In this document: positions 5,807 through 12,898 of the stretch, in pieces
Layout of the letters: each line of letters begins with the position of its first letter
Position numbering within the stretch: the stretch's first letter is position 1
Assembly: GCA_910586775.1 (NCBI GenBank)
Contig: CAJUJN010000093.1
Span: 1-15,634 of the forward strand
Source of the DNA: an uncultured Acetatifactor sp.
GTDB taxonomy: Bacteria; Bacillota; Clostridia; Lachnospirales; Lachnospiraceae
Reading direction: 5' to 3'
Length of the DNA stretch: 15,634 nt
The notes under the pieces: generated by a model
Told to the model about the DNA's origin: nothing
The model's database searches: none
The model's input: only the letters and a program-made list of their open reading frames with translations
Position numbers and translations under genes: made by a program

Positions 5807-8443
5807 TCATTCGCCCTGAACCAGGCGCTGTGCCAGTTTTACTGCATCAGCCGCATCGGCCGAATAGCCGTCGGCTCCGATTTCGTCCGCATAGTCCTGG
5901 GTAATGACGGCTCCGCCGATCATTACCTTTGCATGGACGCCTTCCGCTTTGGCATACGCAATGACTTCCTTCATACGGCGCATGGTGGTGGTCATCAGGG
6001 CGGACAAAGCGATAATCTGTGCATTGTTCTCTTTTGCTGCCCGGATAATCGTCTCCTTGGGAACATCCTTGCCCAGGTCGATGACCCGGAAGCCGTAATT
6101 CTTCAGCATCAGCGCCACCAGGTTTTTACCGATATCATGGATATCGCCTTCCACCGTGGCAATCACTACCGCAGGCATGTCCGAAGCTTCCGTACCCTGC
6201 CGCAGCAATGGCTCCAATACTTCTATCGAATTCTTCATGGCTTCGGCGCTGGCAATCAGCTGGGGCAGGAAATATTTACCTTTGTCAAACAATTCGCCGA
6301 CCTGGTTGATTGCGGGGAGCAGGATTTCATTCAGCAGCGCGGAAGGCTCCTCTCCCTGGCTCAATGCCTCCCTGGTCTGAGCTGCAATGCCGTTGCGATT
6401 TCCCTTCAGAACGAAATTCCGCAGCACTGTCCTGCAGCTGCTTTCCTCCCCTTCGGCTTCCGTATTCCCTTTCACCGCACGTGCTTTACCCTCGCTGTTC
6501 CCAGAGCCGGTTCCCGGCTGTTGTTCCGTTTTGCCGCTTCCGGAAATATTTCCCGACTGCCCCGCGCTGACGCCTGCTACGGTTTTTCCCACAGAATCGT
6601 TCGCTCCTTTTCCGATTGCAGGGTCTCCTCTGGCGACAGTTTCCGCCATCTTCTTCTGCAAAGCTGCCTCTTTTCTTTCTCTTTTCTCCGCCACAATTCC
6701 CGTGTACTCGATAAAACGGATATCTGCTTCCTCTTTTGCCAGGAGCAGATCTGTCGCCAGCGCACAGCCTACCAACAGTTCCTGGGAGGGATTGGCAATG
6801 GCCATGGTCAGGCCTTCTCTGATGGCCAGCGTCAGAAAAGCCGTATTGACGAAACTTCTCTCCGGCATGCCGAAGGAAATATTGGACAGCCCGCAGATTG
6901 TGGCAAGCCCTCTCTCCCTGCAGTAACGGATGGTCTCCAATGTCTCCAGAGCGGCTTTCCGGTTGGCACCCACGGTGGACACCAGGCCGTCCACAATGAC
7001 ATCATCCTTTTCCAATCCCAGGGAGCAGGCTCTCGCCAGCACTGTCTCGATAATCTGTTTCTTTTCCTCTATATTCTCAGGCAGTCCCTTATCGGAAAGC
7101 GGTAAAAGAATGAACATCGCACCGTATTTTTTCACAAGGGGCAGCAATTTCTCATACTTTTCCGTCTCCAAAGACACGGAATTGACCAATGCCCTGCCGG
7201 GATACTGCCGCAAAGCCGCTTCCAGAACATCCACATGGCTGGAATCCAGGGACAACGGCAGACTCGTCACACCGCTTACTTCCTCAACGGCCCGCAGCAT
7301 CATCGCCTTTTCATCGATACCGCTCATCCCCATGTTCACGTCCAGTATCAATGCGCCGTCGTTCTCCTGCTCCTCCGCAAACTGCAGTACCTTATCAAAA
7401 TTACCCTCCCGCAGCTGTGCCTGCAAAATTTTTTTCCCGGTGGGGTTAATCCGCTCTCCCACAATCAGGAAGCTGCCGTCCATTCCAAATTCCACTGTCC
7501 TGCGCTCGGAGGCAAGCAGGCGGATGCCTTCCTTTCTCCGCTGTACAGCAGGCACACTGCCTGTACCGAAAGCATTATGAATCTGTCTGATGTATTCCGG
7601 CGTGGTACCGCAGCAGCCTCCCAGCACGGAAGCGCCCGCTGACACCAACACCTTCATCTCTTCCGCAAATTCCTCTGCGCCCATACTGTAACAGCTGTTT
7701 CCGTCTTTATCAAGACAGGGAAGACCGGCGTTGGGTTTGGCGATGATAGGAATATCCCGTGTACATGCTGCCATATCCGCCACAATCTGCCTCATGCGGG
7801 CAGGTCCCGTGGAACAGTTGACACCGATGGCCGCCGCGCCAAGGCCTTCCAGTACCACAGCGGCCGTCTTTGCATCCGTGCCGTACAATGTCCTGCCGTC
7901 AGCCTCAAAAGTCATGGTCACCATAACCGGCAAATCACAGACTTCCTTTGCCGCTATCAAAGCTGCTCTGCTTTCCGCCAGGCTCATCATGGTCTCCACT
8001 GCCAGCAGATCAACCCCTGCTTCGGCCAACAATATAATCTGCTCCTTATATATATCGATCAGTTCTTCCAGCTCCATTTTCCCCATAGGCTTCAGCTGTT
8101 CACCCGTCATCGTCAGGTCACCGGCAACATATACGGGATGATCTGCCTGCAATGCCGCTTCTCTTGAAATGGCCACGAGTTCGTTTATCATGGGCTGCAT
8201 CCGGCCTTCCAGTCCATATTCCGCAAGCTTCACCCGATTGGCCGTAAAGGTAGGCGCATACAGGATATCCGTTCCGGCTGCCACATACTCTTTCTGCAGC
8301 TTCAGTATAACCTCCCGGTGCTCCAGAATCCACTGTTCCGGACATACTCCGGAAGGCATTCCTGCCTTGACCAGATTGGAGCCGGTAGCCCCGTCCAGGT
8401 ACAGATATGATTTTGCCATATCATTAAATATTTTTTTCGTCAT
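5807..8443 (-). CDS. metH: Cobalamin-dependent methionine synthase (short form, no activation domain)
   Basis: This enzyme transfers the methyl group of 5-methyltetrahydrofolate to homocysteine through methylcobalamin. Residue numbers are for the 878-residue protein starting MTKKIF. The homocysteine/zinc domain covers about 10-290, with DGATGSNL near the start and zinc cysteines C210 (GVNCSTG) and C277-C278 (GGCCGTT). The pterin-binding domain covers about 325-580, starting GERINPTGKK. Then comes a Gly/Ser/Lys-rich linker (about 599-669), the four-helix cap (about 674-749) with LFDKGKYFLPQ, and a B12-binding domain with GDIHDIGKN, where H769 is the cobalt ligand. The C-terminal AdoMet-binding reactivation domain of E. 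coli MetH is absent, as in many Clostridia. The frame stays open to a TTG at 8521. ATGs at 8455 and 8443 both have weak ribosome binding sites, so the start is uncertain by a few codons. Confidence 0.93.
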   Translation of the reverse strand: MTKKIFNDMAKSYLYLDGATGSNLVKAGMPSGVCPEQWILEHREVILKLQKEYVAAGTDILYAPTFTANRVKLAEYGLEGRMQPMINELVAISREAALQADHPVYVAGDLTMTGEQLKPMGKMELEELIDIYKEQIILLAEAGVDLLAVETMMSLAESRAALIAAKEVCDLPVMVTMTFEADGRTLYGTDAKTAAVVLEGLGAAAIGVNCSTGPARMRQIVADMAACTRDIPIIAKPNAGLPCLDKDGNSCYSMGAEEFAEEMKVLVSAGASVLGGCCGTTPEYIRQIHNAFGTGSVPAVQRRKEGIRLLASERRTVEFGMDGSFLIVGERINPTGKKILQAQLREGNFDKVLQFAEEQENDGALILDVNMGMSGIDEKAMMLRAVEEVSGVTSLPLSLDSSHVDVLEAALRQYPGRALVNSVSLETEKYEKLLPLVKKYGAMFILLPLSDKGLPENIEEKKQIIETVLARACSLGLEKDDVIVDGLVSTVGANRKAALETLETIRYCRERGLATICGLSNISFGMPERSFVNTAFLTLAIREGLTMAIANPSQELLVGCALATDLLLAKEEADIRFIEYTGIVAEKRERKEAALQKKMAETVARGDPAIGKGANDSVGKTVAGVSAGQSGNISGSGKTEQQPGTGSGNSEGKARAVKGNTEAEGEESSCRTVLRNFVLKGNRNGIAAQTREALSQGEEPSALLNEILLPAINQVGELFDKGKYFLPQLIASAEAMKNSIEVLEPLLRQGTEASDMPAVVIATVEGDIHDIGKNLVALMLKNYGFRVIDLGKDVPKETIIRAAKENNAQIIALSALMTTTMRRMKEVIAYAKAEGVHAKVMIGGAVITQDYADEIGADGYSADAADAVKLAQRLVQGE

Positions 8444-8543
8444 ATGAATATCCATGCCTTTCCGCAGGCATATCTTCAGTTTCCATGTCCCATGGAACCG
8501 ACCGCCTTTTTCCCTGCTCAATCACCTGAAAAACTTAATGTCT

Positions 8544-8572
8544 ATGATACCACATATCTGTTTTAGTCGTAA
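8544..8572 (-). promoter_or_regulatory. Candidate metH promoter
   Basis: On the minus strand, TATCAT (8544-8549) matches the -10 consensus at 5 of 6 positions and lies 17 nt after a weak -35, TTACGA (8567-8572). The expected leader of about 95 nt contains no SAM riboswitch or T-box signature that I could recognise. Confidence 0.4.
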
Positions 8573-8607
8573 AGGGGCTGATTTATCCATTTTTTTCATA
8601 AAAATAG

Positions 8608-8636
8608 TTGCGAAAACACTCGGATTGTGGTAGATT
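8608..8636 (+). promoter_or_regulatory. Promoter of the lipoprotein gene
   Basis: TTGCGA (8608-8613) and TAGATT (8631-8636) are separated by exactly 17 nt on the plus strand. Transcription would begin near 8643, giving a leader of about 30 nt that contains the strong ribosome binding site at 8657-8664. This promoter diverges from the candidate metH promoter about 40 bp away. Confidence 0.5.
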
Positions 8637-8656
8637 TTAACTTATGTGAAGTTTCA

Positions 8657-8664
8657 AAAGGAGG
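8657..8664 (+). promoter_or_regulatory. Ribosome binding site that fixes a TTG start
   Basis: AAAGGAGG lies 9 nt before TTG 8674. No ATG or GTG is suitably placed in this frame, so this near-perfect anti-16S match decides that the lipoprotein starts at TTG. Confidence 0.8.
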
Positions 8665-8673
8665 TTTTGGCAG

Positions 8674-9150
8674 TTGAAAATTAAAGTTCGAATCACTATA
8701 GCAGCCTTATTCACAGGCATATTACTATCTGCCTGTGGTGAAAATACCGCATTGACTCAGTTTCGAAAAAGCATGGATGACTTTTGTACCAAAATTTCCG
8801 AGATTGACACAGCTATCAACAACATCGATGCGGAAGCAGATAATGCATCCGATGAACTCCTTGCCTATCTGGACGATCTGGATATTGTCTTCCAGTCATT
8901 TGCAAGGCTCGATTTTCCGGAAGAATTTGACTATCTGGAGAATCTGGCGGATGAATCCAGCGAATATATGACAGAAGCCGTAAAAAGCTACCACGATGCT
9001 TTTGGTGTTAATTCCTACAACGAAAGTACTGCGGAATATGCAAGACAGAACTATTCCAGAGCTTACAAGCGGGTTCAGATCATCATCTCATTTCTGCATG
9101 GAGAAGAGCCCCAGGATCCGGACCTGACCATTGAATATGGCTCTGACTGA
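8674..9150 (+). CDS. Small putative lipoprotein of unknown function
   Basis: This 158-residue protein is predicted to be exported and lipid-anchored to the outer face of the cell membrane. The signal peptide has a KIKVR positive start, a hydrophobic stretch (about 7-18) and the lipobox LSAC, giving Cys21 as the lipidated first residue of the mature protein. The remaining 137 residues are acidic (many D/E), rich in predicted helix and free of further membrane segments. They read like a helical-bundle domain. No enzymatic motif is visible and I do not recognise a family. It is the only plus-strand gene here, diverging from metH and converging on the membrane-protein cluster across the terminator at 9170-9203. 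A strong ribosome binding site and promoter support expression from the TTG start. Confidence 0.82.
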   Translation: MKIKVRITIAALFTGILLSACGENTALTQFRKSMDDFCTKISEIDTAINNIDAEADNASDELLAYLDDLDIVFQSFARLDFPEEFDYLENLADESSEYMTEAVKSYHDAFGVNSYNESTAEYARQNYSRAYKRVQIIISFLHGEEPQDPDLTIEYGSD

Positions 9151-9169
9151 TATCTTTCATTATGCTTAC

Positions 9170-9203
9170 AAAACAAAAGCTGTCAAGTGACAGCTTTTGT
9201 TTT
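9170..9203. terminator. Strong bidirectional intrinsic terminator
   Basis: There is a perfect 15-bp inverted repeat, arms 9170-9184 and 9189-9203, with an AAGT loop. The outer part of each arm is A/T (AAAACAAAA and its complement), so a T-run follows the GCTGTC core in either direction. It lies 20 bp after the lipoprotein stop and 5 bp beyond the stop of the convergent DUF4870-like gene, so it serves both. Confidence 0.9.
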
Positions 9204-9207
9204 CGTA

Positions 9208-9495
9208 TTATTTCAATAATTTGACACATCCAAGCAGAGGCACTTCATTATCCTGCTCCCTGACTGCGTATACAATTCCCATGATCAGAAATATAAATAC
9301 CACAATTTGAAGTAATCCTGCCAATAAGCCGATCAAAGGAATGCGTGTCAGCACTGCCAGTATGATAAGTGTGAGATTAATCACCAACGCCTGGTTTAAA
9401 TGGAATTTGGAATCCTCTCTGTCTCCTGCCACATAAGCAGCCAACCAGCCAAAAATGGTGATATACGCTACAATATCAGTAGTTTTTCTGTCCAT
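9208..9495 (-). CDS. DUF4870/Tic20-like small membrane protein
   Basis: This 95-residue integral membrane protein has three predicted membrane segments, at about residues 8-25 (VAYITIFGWLAAYVAG), 37-54 and 58-82. The pattern of an early DxxAYxTxxGW, then FHLNQALVI, then a late hydrophobic pair fits the DUF4870/Tic20-like family, whose biochemical role is not established. The open frame extends to a TTG at 9522, but AGGAG (9505-9509) is spaced 9 nt from the ATG at 9495, so I chose that start. It is the last gene of a three-gene minus-strand cluster and ends at the shared terminator. The DUF2752 gene begins its stop 40 bp upstream. Confidence 0.8.
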   Translation of the reverse strand: MDRKTTDIVAYITIFGWLAAYVAGDREDSKFHLNQALVINLTLIILAVLTRIPLIGLLAGLLQIVVFIFLIMGIVYAVREQDNEVPLLGCVKLLK

Positions 9496-9535
9496 TTCGT
9501 TACGCTCCTGTCTCTTGTACAAATCTTTGTTCCGG

Positions 9536-9991
9536 TTACATTGTAATGCCCCATCCCAGCCTCAATCCGTTCTTGAGAATAAAATTAGCCAGAATTAAAG
9601 CAACGGCGCCATATAAATACCAGTTATGGTATTTCCACCCTTTTATTCTCCTGATCCCGATTCTTTCCAGCGCCTGGGTCAGCATAAAGCCTCCCGCGAT
9701 AAATGCCCCATAGGGCACCAACGGATGATACCACAGCGCCTGAAGTAATCTGCCGTGAAGAAGTGCCTCCACGGCCCTTGTCCCTCCGCAACCGGGACAG
9801 TAAATCCCCAGTATCTCAGAGAAAAAGCAGGGAACATGGGGCAAAAACCGGCGAAACCACAGGTGATACAACACCCAGATTCCGCTGCCTGCCGCCAGAA
9901 GAATCAATCCAACCCGAAACAACTCTGTCTCCAGTTTGTCCTGTTCTTCTGCTCCGCCCTCTTTCTGTCCATTCACACAACTATCTGTCAA
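9536..9991 (-). CDS. DUF2752 family membrane protein
   Basis: This 151-residue membrane protein carries the hallmark CPGCGGTRA (65-73) of DUF2752, placed in a loop after the first membrane segment (about 27-45). Further hydrophobic stretches lie at about 84-108 and 123-141. The two cysteines of CPGC could bind metal or form a disulfide; the family's function is unknown. The start is a TTG: AGGAGG (10001-10006) lies 9 nt upstream, and no ATG occurs before the first membrane segment in this frame. It lies 86 bp after the DUF4190 gene and 40 bp before the DUF4870-like gene, which fits one transcript. Confidence 0.85.
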   Translation of the reverse strand: MTDSCVNGQKEGGAEEQDKLETELFRVGLILLAAGSGIWVLYHLWFRRFLPHVPCFFSEILGIYCPGCGGTRAVEALLHGRLLQALWYHPLVPYGAFIAGGFMLTQALERIGIRRIKGWKYHNWYLYGAVALILANFILKNGLRLGWGITM

Positions 9992-10077
9992 TAAGCGGTG
10001 CCTCCTGTATAAACAACTATGCTTTACACTCTGGTGGTACTGACCGGTAAATACTTTCTTTTCGAATATGCTGCTTC

Positions 10078-10449
10078 CTAATTCATATTCTGCATTATCA
10101 TATCCAGATAGCCTATTTCATCCAGGTAACTGAACGCCCAGATAAAATAAAGCAATACTGCCACGCCCAGAACAATGCCTATAACAGAACACACAAGACC
10201 TGCAATCCCTACGCCGGTTTTGCCTTTGTTGTTCCCGATAATTGCACAGATCAGACCCGCAATTCCAAAGATGATTCCCGGTACTCCGTAACAGCAGCTG
10301 CTGCAGATTGCCAGGATGCCGCAAACAAGAGCAGCTATCTGGAGCCCGTTTGTCCTGTTGCCGCCTCTGTCATCCGGTGGTGCCTGATATGGTACATTTG
10401 CAGTATAGTCCTGATAATTACTGTATTGCCCTTGATTATTCCCGTCCAT
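10078..10449 (-). CDS. DUF4190 domain small membrane protein
   Basis: This 123-residue protein begins with a hydrophilic Gln/Asn/Tyr/Pro-rich stretch (about 1-30), followed by two membrane segments rich in Gly, Ile and Cys (about 36-68 and 76-106). They read IAALVCGILAIC and then GIIFGIAGLICAIIG. This small-residue double hairpin is the DUF4190 pattern, often seen in Gram-positive cell-envelope proteins of unknown function. AGGAG lies 6-7 nt before the ATG. A good promoter (10503-10531) lies upstream, so this is probably the first gene of the DUF4190-DUF2752-DUF4870 cluster. The short tail after the last segment has no obvious motif. Confidence 0.85.
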   Translation of the reverse strand: MDGNNQGQYSNYQDYTANVPYQAPPDDRGGNRTNGLQIAALVCGILAICSSCCYGVPGIIFGIAGLICAIIGNNKGKTGVGIAGLVCSVIGIVLGVAVLLYFIWAFSYLDEIGYLDMIMQNMN

Positions 10450-10502
10450 AGCCTTCTCCTTTTTATAAAATTTATGACTGTTTTATGTAACAGACATATA
10501 TT

Positions 10503-10531
10503 ATTATACAATATAACAGTGAATATTTCCA
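10503..10531 (-). promoter_or_regulatory. Promoter of the DUF4190-DUF2752-DUF4870 cluster
   Basis: On the minus strand, a perfect -10 TATAAT (10503-10508) lies exactly 17 nt after TGGAAA (10526-10531), which matches the -35 consensus at 4 of 6 positions. The AT-rich leader to the ATG at 10449 is about 45 nt. Confidence 0.6.
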
Positions 10532-10572
10532 GACCAAAATGTAATCCTTTACAAATGCATTTAACTCACATT

Positions 10573-10716
10573 TTACACTATATCGGAGCGTATCATGCAG
10601 ATATACCCTGCAATGCCGGCAACACTTATAATCACCGCCGCAGACAGGGCATATTTCAGAAATTCAAAGCAGAAAACAGAGTCAAATGCGCTCACATAAT
10701 GCGCTACGCATTCCAT
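10573..10716 (-). CDS. Candidate 47-residue single-span membrane peptide
   Basis: A minus-strand frame from ATG 10716 to TAA reads MECVAHYVSAFDSVFCFEFL, then KYALSAAVIISVAGIAGYIC, then MIRSDIV. Residues 22-42 would form one membrane helix, with charged residues after it. The gene would lie 83 bp after the ABC transporter and before the promoter of the next cluster. No ribosome binding site precedes the ATG, and the frame is open upstream only to a TGA some 17 codons earlier. It may be a real small protein, the remnant of a larger membrane protein, or chance. I give it low weight. Confidence 0.22.
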   Translation of the reverse strand: MECVAHYVSAFDSVFCFEFLKYALSAAVIISVAGIAGYICMIRSDIV

Positions 10717-10799
10717 CACATACACGGGCTCATAAGCAGCAGGCCCGGGACTAAAACCGCCGACTCAGAAGAAAACAGGCACAGAGCCGGCCAGACTTC

Positions 10800-12572
10800 C
10801 TAAGAGCATCTGGCCAGCTCATAATACAGCCCCTTCTTTGCCATCAATTCCTCATGGGTTCCCTCCTCGGCAATCCCCTGATTACCAATATAGAGGATGC
10901 GGTCCGCATTCCGGATAGTAGACAGACGGTGGGCTACGATGAAAGCAGTCTTCCCTTTCAGCAGAATTTCCAACGCCTGCTGGATTAACAACTCTGTCTC
11001 CGTGTCAATGGCGCTGGTGGCCTCGTCCAGAATCACAATGGACGGATTTTTTAACACAATCCTGGCAAAGCTGATCAGCTGTCTCTCCCCGGCGGACAGT
11101 CCGCTGCCCCGTTCCTCCAGCACATGCTCATAGCCGCCCTTCAGACGCCGGATGAATTTATCCGCAAATATCATCTTTGCCGCCTCCATGCACTCCTCGT
11201 CGGTGGCGTCCCACCGCCCATACCGGATATTATCCAGAATGGTTCCCTTGAAAATAAAGGGATCCTGCATCAACACACCCACTTCAGAGCGCAGGGAATA
11301 CAGGCTGGCATCCCGCACATCCACATCGTCAATCCTGACACAGCCCTCTCTCACATCATAAAACCGGGTCAGCATACTGATCACCGTGGTCTTTCCCGCA
11401 CCTGTGGGACCTACCAGGGCAATGGTCTCCCCGGGCTTTACATGCAGCGTGAAATGCTTCAGGATATCCGCATTCTCCTCATAGCAGAAGGTAACGTCCT
11501 GAAAATCAACCTTTCCCCTGACATCCTTGAGAATCACCGGATCAGCCTTATCCTGAATCTCCGCCGGATAGTCGATGGTATCAAAGACCTGCTCCAGATT
11601 GGAACTTACCTGGGCCAGTTCCTGGATAATGGTGGACAACTGGGCCAATGGGTCCTGAAATGCCCCCATATAGCTGGTAAAGGTAATCACCATTCCTGCG
11701 GTAATTGCCGTATTTCCTCCTAAGATCAGCGCCAGGGCAGCCCCAAAGATGCACAGCGTACCCGAATGCCAGAAAAACTGGACTACCGGACCGTTCAATC
11801 GGGAGCGCTTTACAATATTCCACCACATATTCACACTGTCTCCATGAATCTGCCGGTAGATTTCCTTATTGATCTCAATTCGATTATAATTCTTGACAAT
11901 CTGCTCCCCCATGATGGATTCCACCAGAAAAGCTGTCCGGTTGGAGTTTTTCGCCCGATGGGCCGCGTACATTTTCCGCAGACAGGAACGCAGCCGGAAG
12001 ATGATTGCCATCATGGGCACCACCGCTGCAAATACGATCAAAGTCAGCATCGGGCTCAAAGAAAGCATAAATACAGTCACCACGACCAGCTTGACGATAT
12101 AAATCGCAAACATCATCACATAATTGGAGAAAAAGTCCGCCAGGCCGTTTATATATTCCGTCACCCGTACTACAATCTTGCCGTCAGGGCGATTGTCAAA
12201 GTAATCGAAGGAAAGCAGCTGCAGCCTCTCAAAAATGTCCGTCCGTATTTTCGTAATAATGCTTAATCCCATTTTCCCCATACTTCTGGCCTGCACGAAA
12301 GTAGACAGTATCTCCACGGCGGCAAGCAAAGCCAGACTTCCTCCCACCAGCACCAGCTGGCGGTAATCCCTGTTTGCCACCACTTCGTCCACAATCAGCT
12401 TCAGCAGCCTGGGCGGAAGCAGGGAAACCACCGCCGCCACCAGCATCATGCCGCTGACCAGGGCAAGAAGCTTTTTATAGGGAAGGATATAGGCAAGCGT
12501 CCGCCGGAGCTGCTTCAAATCAATCTTTTTTTCTATTTTTTCATCCTCGAAATATGTATTTCGTTTCGCCAT
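10800..12572 (-). CDS. ABC exporter half-transporter, LmrD/BmrD-like subunit
   Basis: This 590-residue protein fuses a six-helix type IV exporter membrane domain (about 25-320) to an ATPase domain (about 350-590). It shows Walker A GPTGAGKT (388-395), Q-loop Q436, signature LSAGE (492-496, against the canonical LSGGQ), Walker B IVILDE (512-517) with catalytic E517, and switch H548. A live Walker B with a deviant signature is the mark of the LmrD/BmrD/TM288 partner of heterodimeric multidrug exporters; the complementary half is encoded upstream at 12899-14713. GAGG lies 7 nt before the ATG. The two genes are 326 bp apart, an unusually wide gap for subunits of one complex, and a repeat occupies it. 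The substrate cannot be told from sequence; drugs, lipids or peptides are all possible for this family. Confidence 0.93.
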   Translation of the reverse strand: MAKRNTYFEDEKIEKKIDLKQLRRTLAYILPYKKLLALVSGMMLVAAVVSLLPPRLLKLIVDEVVANRDYRQLVLVGGSLALLAAVEILSTFVQARSMGKMGLSIITKIRTDIFERLQLLSFDYFDNRPDGKIVVRVTEYINGLADFFSNYVMMFAIYIVKLVVVTVFMLSLSPMLTLIVFAAVVPMMAIIFRLRSCLRKMYAAHRAKNSNRTAFLVESIMGEQIVKNYNRIEINKEIYRQIHGDSVNMWWNIVKRSRLNGPVVQFFWHSGTLCIFGAALALILGGNTAITAGMVITFTSYMGAFQDPLAQLSTIIQELAQVSSNLEQVFDTIDYPAEIQDKADPVILKDVRGKVDFQDVTFCYEENADILKHFTLHVKPGETIALVGPTGAGKTTVISMLTRFYDVREGCVRIDDVDVRDASLYSLRSEVGVLMQDPFIFKGTILDNIRYGRWDATDEECMEAAKMIFADKFIRRLKGGYEHVLEERGSGLSAGERQLISFARIVLKNPSIVILDEATSAIDTETELLIQQALEILLKGKTAFIVAHRLSTIRNADRILYIGNQGIAEEGTHEELMAKKGLYYELARCS

Positions 12573-12898
12573 TGTCTTTCCTCACTTCCAGCCCATATAA
12601 GCATATCCCCGGGACTGCTGATTTATACTGCGCACCGGTTGAATTTGCATTACAACCCGACTGCAGACCGCCAGTCAGGTATTTTCCCGGAGGCATCACT
12701 GTAAATCCTGGCGGTCTGCAGTATATCAACAGACTTACAGACTGTCAAAAATGCGTATTCAGGTGCCGTCCCAAAATGTAAGCAGAATTTGATAGCGGAA
12801 CTATCGTTTATTTCAACTTCACATCCGCATCATTCACCCTGCACCAGGTAAACTTTTCCTGCGCCGCGCAGCCAATCCATCGAAGTTTCGATACGCAG
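12573..12898. repeat. Spacer between the two ABC genes with a second copy of the intergenic repeat
   Basis: No gene is supported in this spacer. It has a perfect 15-bp inverted repeat, ACTGCAGACCGCCAG (12660-12674) and its complement at 12708-12722, with a 33-nt loop. To its right, 12719-12814 aligns with 1591-1667: CAGTAT, ACAG and TTACAG are shared, then 31 of 40 positions at 12775-12814. A small hairpin GATAG-CGGAA-CTATC is at 12791-12805. No left terminal repeat is recognisable, so this copy may be truncated. Near 12879-12892, ATCGAA-GT-TTCGAT forms a short palindrome after the upstream transporter. Confidence 0.5.

Larger units (their letters stand above)
10450..10799. other. 350-bp spacer with promoter and candidate small ORF
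   Basis: The spacer between the DUF4190 gene and the ABC transporter contains the promoter at 10503-10531, a possible 47-codon membrane peptide at 10573-10716, and a 7-bp inverted repeat GGCCAGA/TCTGGCC (10789-10795 and 10809-10815) around the transporter stop codon. The AT-rich left half has the hairpin CTGTT/AACAG near 10474-10489. Nothing else is recognisable. Confidence 0.5.

Noticed and set aside
5798..7105. Plus-strand open frame of 435 codons opposite metH
   Set aside because: It is antisense to a well-supported metH, rich in His, Cys, Gln and Arg as expected of a shadow frame, and has no family motif or membrane pattern.
8444..8540. SAM riboswitch or other leader control for metH
   Set aside because: The leader is only about 95 nt and shows no SAM or cobalamin riboswitch core that I could recognise.
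12541..12729. 62-codon minus-strand frame overlapping the start of the ABC transporter
   Set aside because: It overlaps the transporter start, has no ribosome binding site and reads through one arm of the 15-bp palindrome; more likely chance.
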